A stretch of 7,031 bases of DNA from Maritimibacter sp. Lineage in GTDB: Bacteria; Pseudomonadota; Alphaproteobacteria; Rhodobacterales; Rhodobacteraceae. The position numbers were made by a program, and so were the translations under genes. The stretch spans positions 1-7,031 of the forward strand of contig JAGRMP010000632.1 of assembly GCA_020441225.1 (NCBI GenBank), given 5' to 3'. This document shows positions 5,387 to 7,031 of this stretch, piece by piece. Under the pieces are notes generated by a model, which was not told the origin of the DNA, made no database searches, and was given only the letters and a program-made list of their open reading frames with translations. The first letter of the stretch is position 1. Each line of letters starts with the position of its first letter.

Positions 5387-5406
5387 CCCAAGAAAGGGGT
5401 TCTGAC

Positions 5407-7031
5407 ATGGCGACGATTGTTCTCTCAGCCGCAGGCGCAGCACTCGGTGCCTCGATCGGCGGCGGCGTGCTTGGCCTGTCCTCGGTCGCGATCGGTCGGG
5501 CGCTGGGCGCGATCGCCGGCTCGGCCATCGACCAGAAGATCATGGGCGACGGCAGCCAGGCGGTGGAGACCGGCCGGGTCGACCGTTTCCGCCTGACCAG
5601 CGCCTCCGAAGGCACGCCGATCTCGCGGGTGTGGGGCCGGATGCGGGTCGGCGGCCAGATCATCTGGGCCTCGCGCATCCGCGAGGCCGCGGAAGCGGTC
5701 GATGAGGGCGCGGGCGGCGGCGGGCTCGGCAAGGGTGTGCTCACCGGCACATCCTCTGCCTCTGGCACCGTCGAATACCACTATTATCAGAGTTTCGCGC
5801 TGGGGCTGTGCGAAGGCGAGATCGCCCGGGTCGGCCGGGTCTGGGTCGATGGCACCGAGGTTGCGCCCTCGGAGCTCAACATGCGTGTCTACACCGGGTC
5901 CGAGTCCCAGGACCCCGATCCCAAGATCGAGGCGGTCGAGGGCGCCGGCAACGTGCCCGCCTACCGTGGGACGGCCTACGTGGTGATCGAGGAGCTCGAC
6001 CTGACCGCCTATGGCAACCGGATCCCGGTCTTCAACTTCGAGGTTTTCCGGCCCGAACAGCCCGACCAGACCAGCGAGATTTCCCGCGGTACCAGGGCCG
6101 TTGCGCTGATCCCCGGCACCGGCGAATACGCGCTTGCCACCACCACCGTGCATGCGGGCGATCTGCCCGGGCAAAAGGTGCCCCAGAACGAGCACACGCC
6201 TTTCGGTATGACCGATTTCGCGGTCTCGCTCGACATGCTCGACGGCGAATTGCCCAATCTCGAAGCGGTCTCGCTCGTGGTCTCCTGGTTTGGCGACGAT
6301 CTGAGCTGTGCCGCCTGCGAGATTGCCCCCAAGGTCGAGAAACACGACGGCGACGGCCACGAGATGCCCTGGACCGTCTCCGGGCTCACCCGGACGACCG
6401 CCGGCATCGTGCCCTACGACGACGACAGCCGCCCTGTCTACGGCGGCACGCCGACCGACCAGTCGGTGATCGAGGCGATCCGCGCGCTCGAGGATGCGGG
6501 CAAGGCGGTGACCTTCTACCCCTTCGTGCTGATGACCCAGATGGCGGCGAACGGCCTGATCGATCCCTGGACCGGGATCGCGGACCAGCCGGTCCTGCCC
6601 TGGCGCGGCCGGATCACCACGTCGCTCGCCCCGGGCGTCGCGGGTTCGCCCGATGGCACCGCTGCGGCCGCTGCCGAGGTCGCGAGCTTCTTCGGCACTG
6701 CCCAACCGGGCGACTTCGCGCTCTCCGGCGAAACCGTGGTCTATTCCGGCCCCGCCGAATGGTCGTACCGGAGGTTCATCCTGCACTACGCCTGGCTGTG
6801 CAAAGCGGCGGGCGGGGTCGAGGCCTTTCTGATCGGCTCCGAGCTGCGTGGTCTCACCCAGATCCGCGGTGCCGGCGACAGCTTCCCGGTGGTTGCCGCG
6901 CTGGTCCAGCTCGCCGCCGATGTGCGCACCATCCTCGGGGCCGGGGTGCAGATCTCCTACGCCGCCGACTGGTCGGAATACTACGGCTATCATCCGGACG
7001 ACGGAACGGGGGACGTCTTCTTCCACCTCGA
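5407..7031 (+). CDS. g15: Large tail-tip host-interaction protein with TIM-barrel-like domain, 5' part (GTA gp15)
   Basis: The reading frame is open from ATG 5407 to the window edge, giving 541 residues with no stop; full-length RcGTA-type gp15 is about 1,300, so roughly 40% is present. The start follows AAGGGG by seven bases. Residues 1-45 are Ala/Gly-rich and hydrophobic, typical for this family. Next comes a phage tail-tip region with VWGRMRVGGQIIWASR, a Gly/Ser loop at about 99-119 and FALGLCEGEIARVGRVWVDG. A second block holds NEHTPFGMTDFAVSLDMLDGELPNLEAVSLVVSWFGDDL (from about 261) and a CxxC pair, C301 and C304. The glycosidase-like GTA TIM-barrel begins near 430, with IGSELRGLTQI (E479) and YAADWSEYYG (D521, E524). 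It is the central fibre/megatron that contacts the recipient. Carbohydrate hydrolysis is inferred, not shown. Confidence 0.93.
   Translation, partial: MATIVLSAAGAALGASIGGGVLGLSSVAIGRALGAIAGSAIDQKIMGDGSQAVETGRVDRFRLTSASEGTPISRVWGRMRVGGQIIWASRIREAAEAVDEGAGGGGLGKGVLTGTSSASGTVEYHYYQSFALGLCEGEIARVGRVWVDGTEVAPSELNMRVYTGSESQDPDPKIEAVEGAGNVPAYRGTAYVVIEELDLTAYGNRIPVFNFEVFRPEQPDQTSEISRGTRAVALIPGTGEYALATTTVHAGDLPGQKVPQNEHTPFGMTDFAVSLDMLDGELPNLEAVSLVVSWFGDDLSCAACEIAPKVEKHDGDGHEMPWTVSGLTRTTAGIVPYDDDSRPVYGGTPTDQSVIEAIRALEDAGKAVTFYPFVLMTQMAANGLIDPWTGIADQPVLPWRGRITTSLAPGVAGSPDGTAAAAAEVASFFGTAQPGDFALSGETVVYSGPAEWSYRRFILHYAWLCKAAGGVEAFLIGSELRGLTQIRGAGDSFPVVAALVQLAADVRTILGAGVQISYAADWSEYYGYHPDDGTGDVFFHL

Noticed and set aside
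5506..5550. Signal peptide or membrane anchor at the start of gp15
   Set aside because: Residues 1-45 are Ala/Gly-rich and hydrophobic, but gp15 is a particle component and this stretch is usual in the family; no cleavage site or basic n-region is seen.
5425..7026. Minus-strand open frame of 533 codons opposite g15
   Set aside because: It lies wholly antisense to a clearly recognisable gp15, its product is rich in Gly, Arg, Asp and His with no family resemblance, and such mirror frames are expected in GC-rich codon usage.
1..7031. A new defence, toxin or cargo system hidden in the cluster
   Set aside because: Every coding segment is accounted for by known GTA structural families, and the gaps are too short for an extra gene.

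Overview
The window is a GC-rich, densely packed, all-plus-strand block of tailed-phage morphogenesis genes. Gene order, gene sizes and several signature motifs match the second half of the structural cluster of an alphaproteobacterial gene transfer agent (GTA) of the Rhodobacter capsulatus type (RcGTA genes g5 to g15). The likely host is a member of Rhodobacterales or a close relative. This rests on recognising the protein families and on synteny; no database search was run. The main alternative is a prophage carrying a GTA-like head-tail module. Nothing in the window (integrase, lysis, replication, repressor or cargo genes) points to a conventional prophage, but the window is too short to exclude one.

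Layout: the last 31 codons of the HK97-fold major capsid protein (g5, 1-96); a 165-nt structured gap; the neck genes g6 (262-858), g7 (855-1199) and g8 (1196-1606); a 102-nt gap opened by a tandem repeat of stop codons; the tail tube protein g9 (1709-2122); two tail assembly chaperones g10 (2126-2479) and g10.1 (2476-2712); a very short tape measure g11 (2709-3371); the baseplate genes g12 (3384-4016), g13 (4016-4903) and g14 (4900-5370); a short repeat-bearing gap; and the first 541 codons of the large host-contact protein g15 (5407 to the window edge).

Together the products take a filled capsid through neck closure (g6, g7, g8), polymerise a tail tube (g9) on a short ruler (g11) with chaperone help (g10, g10.1), and build a distal tip (g12, g13, g15) that carries a cell-wall peptidase (g14) for entry into the recipient cell. 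All genes lie on one strand. Most junctions are 1- or 4-base start/stop overlaps, which suggests translational coupling. No complete gene is broken, so the cluster looks maintained rather than decaying.

The system itself is known. The less ordinary signals are at the junctions: (1) an in-frame G_GGG_GGA heptamer exactly where the -1 frame opens into g10.1, a candidate programmed frameshift between the two chaperones; (2) a 24-nt repeat at the end of g8 that gives three evenly spaced in-frame stops; (3) twin CCCC-GCAA-GGGG hairpins just before the g15 ribosome binding site; and (4) a chain of inverted repeats between g5 and g6. No clear promoter, tRNA, insertion sequence, CRISPR array or attachment site was seen. 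The long minus-strand open frames are shadows of GC-rich coding sequence.
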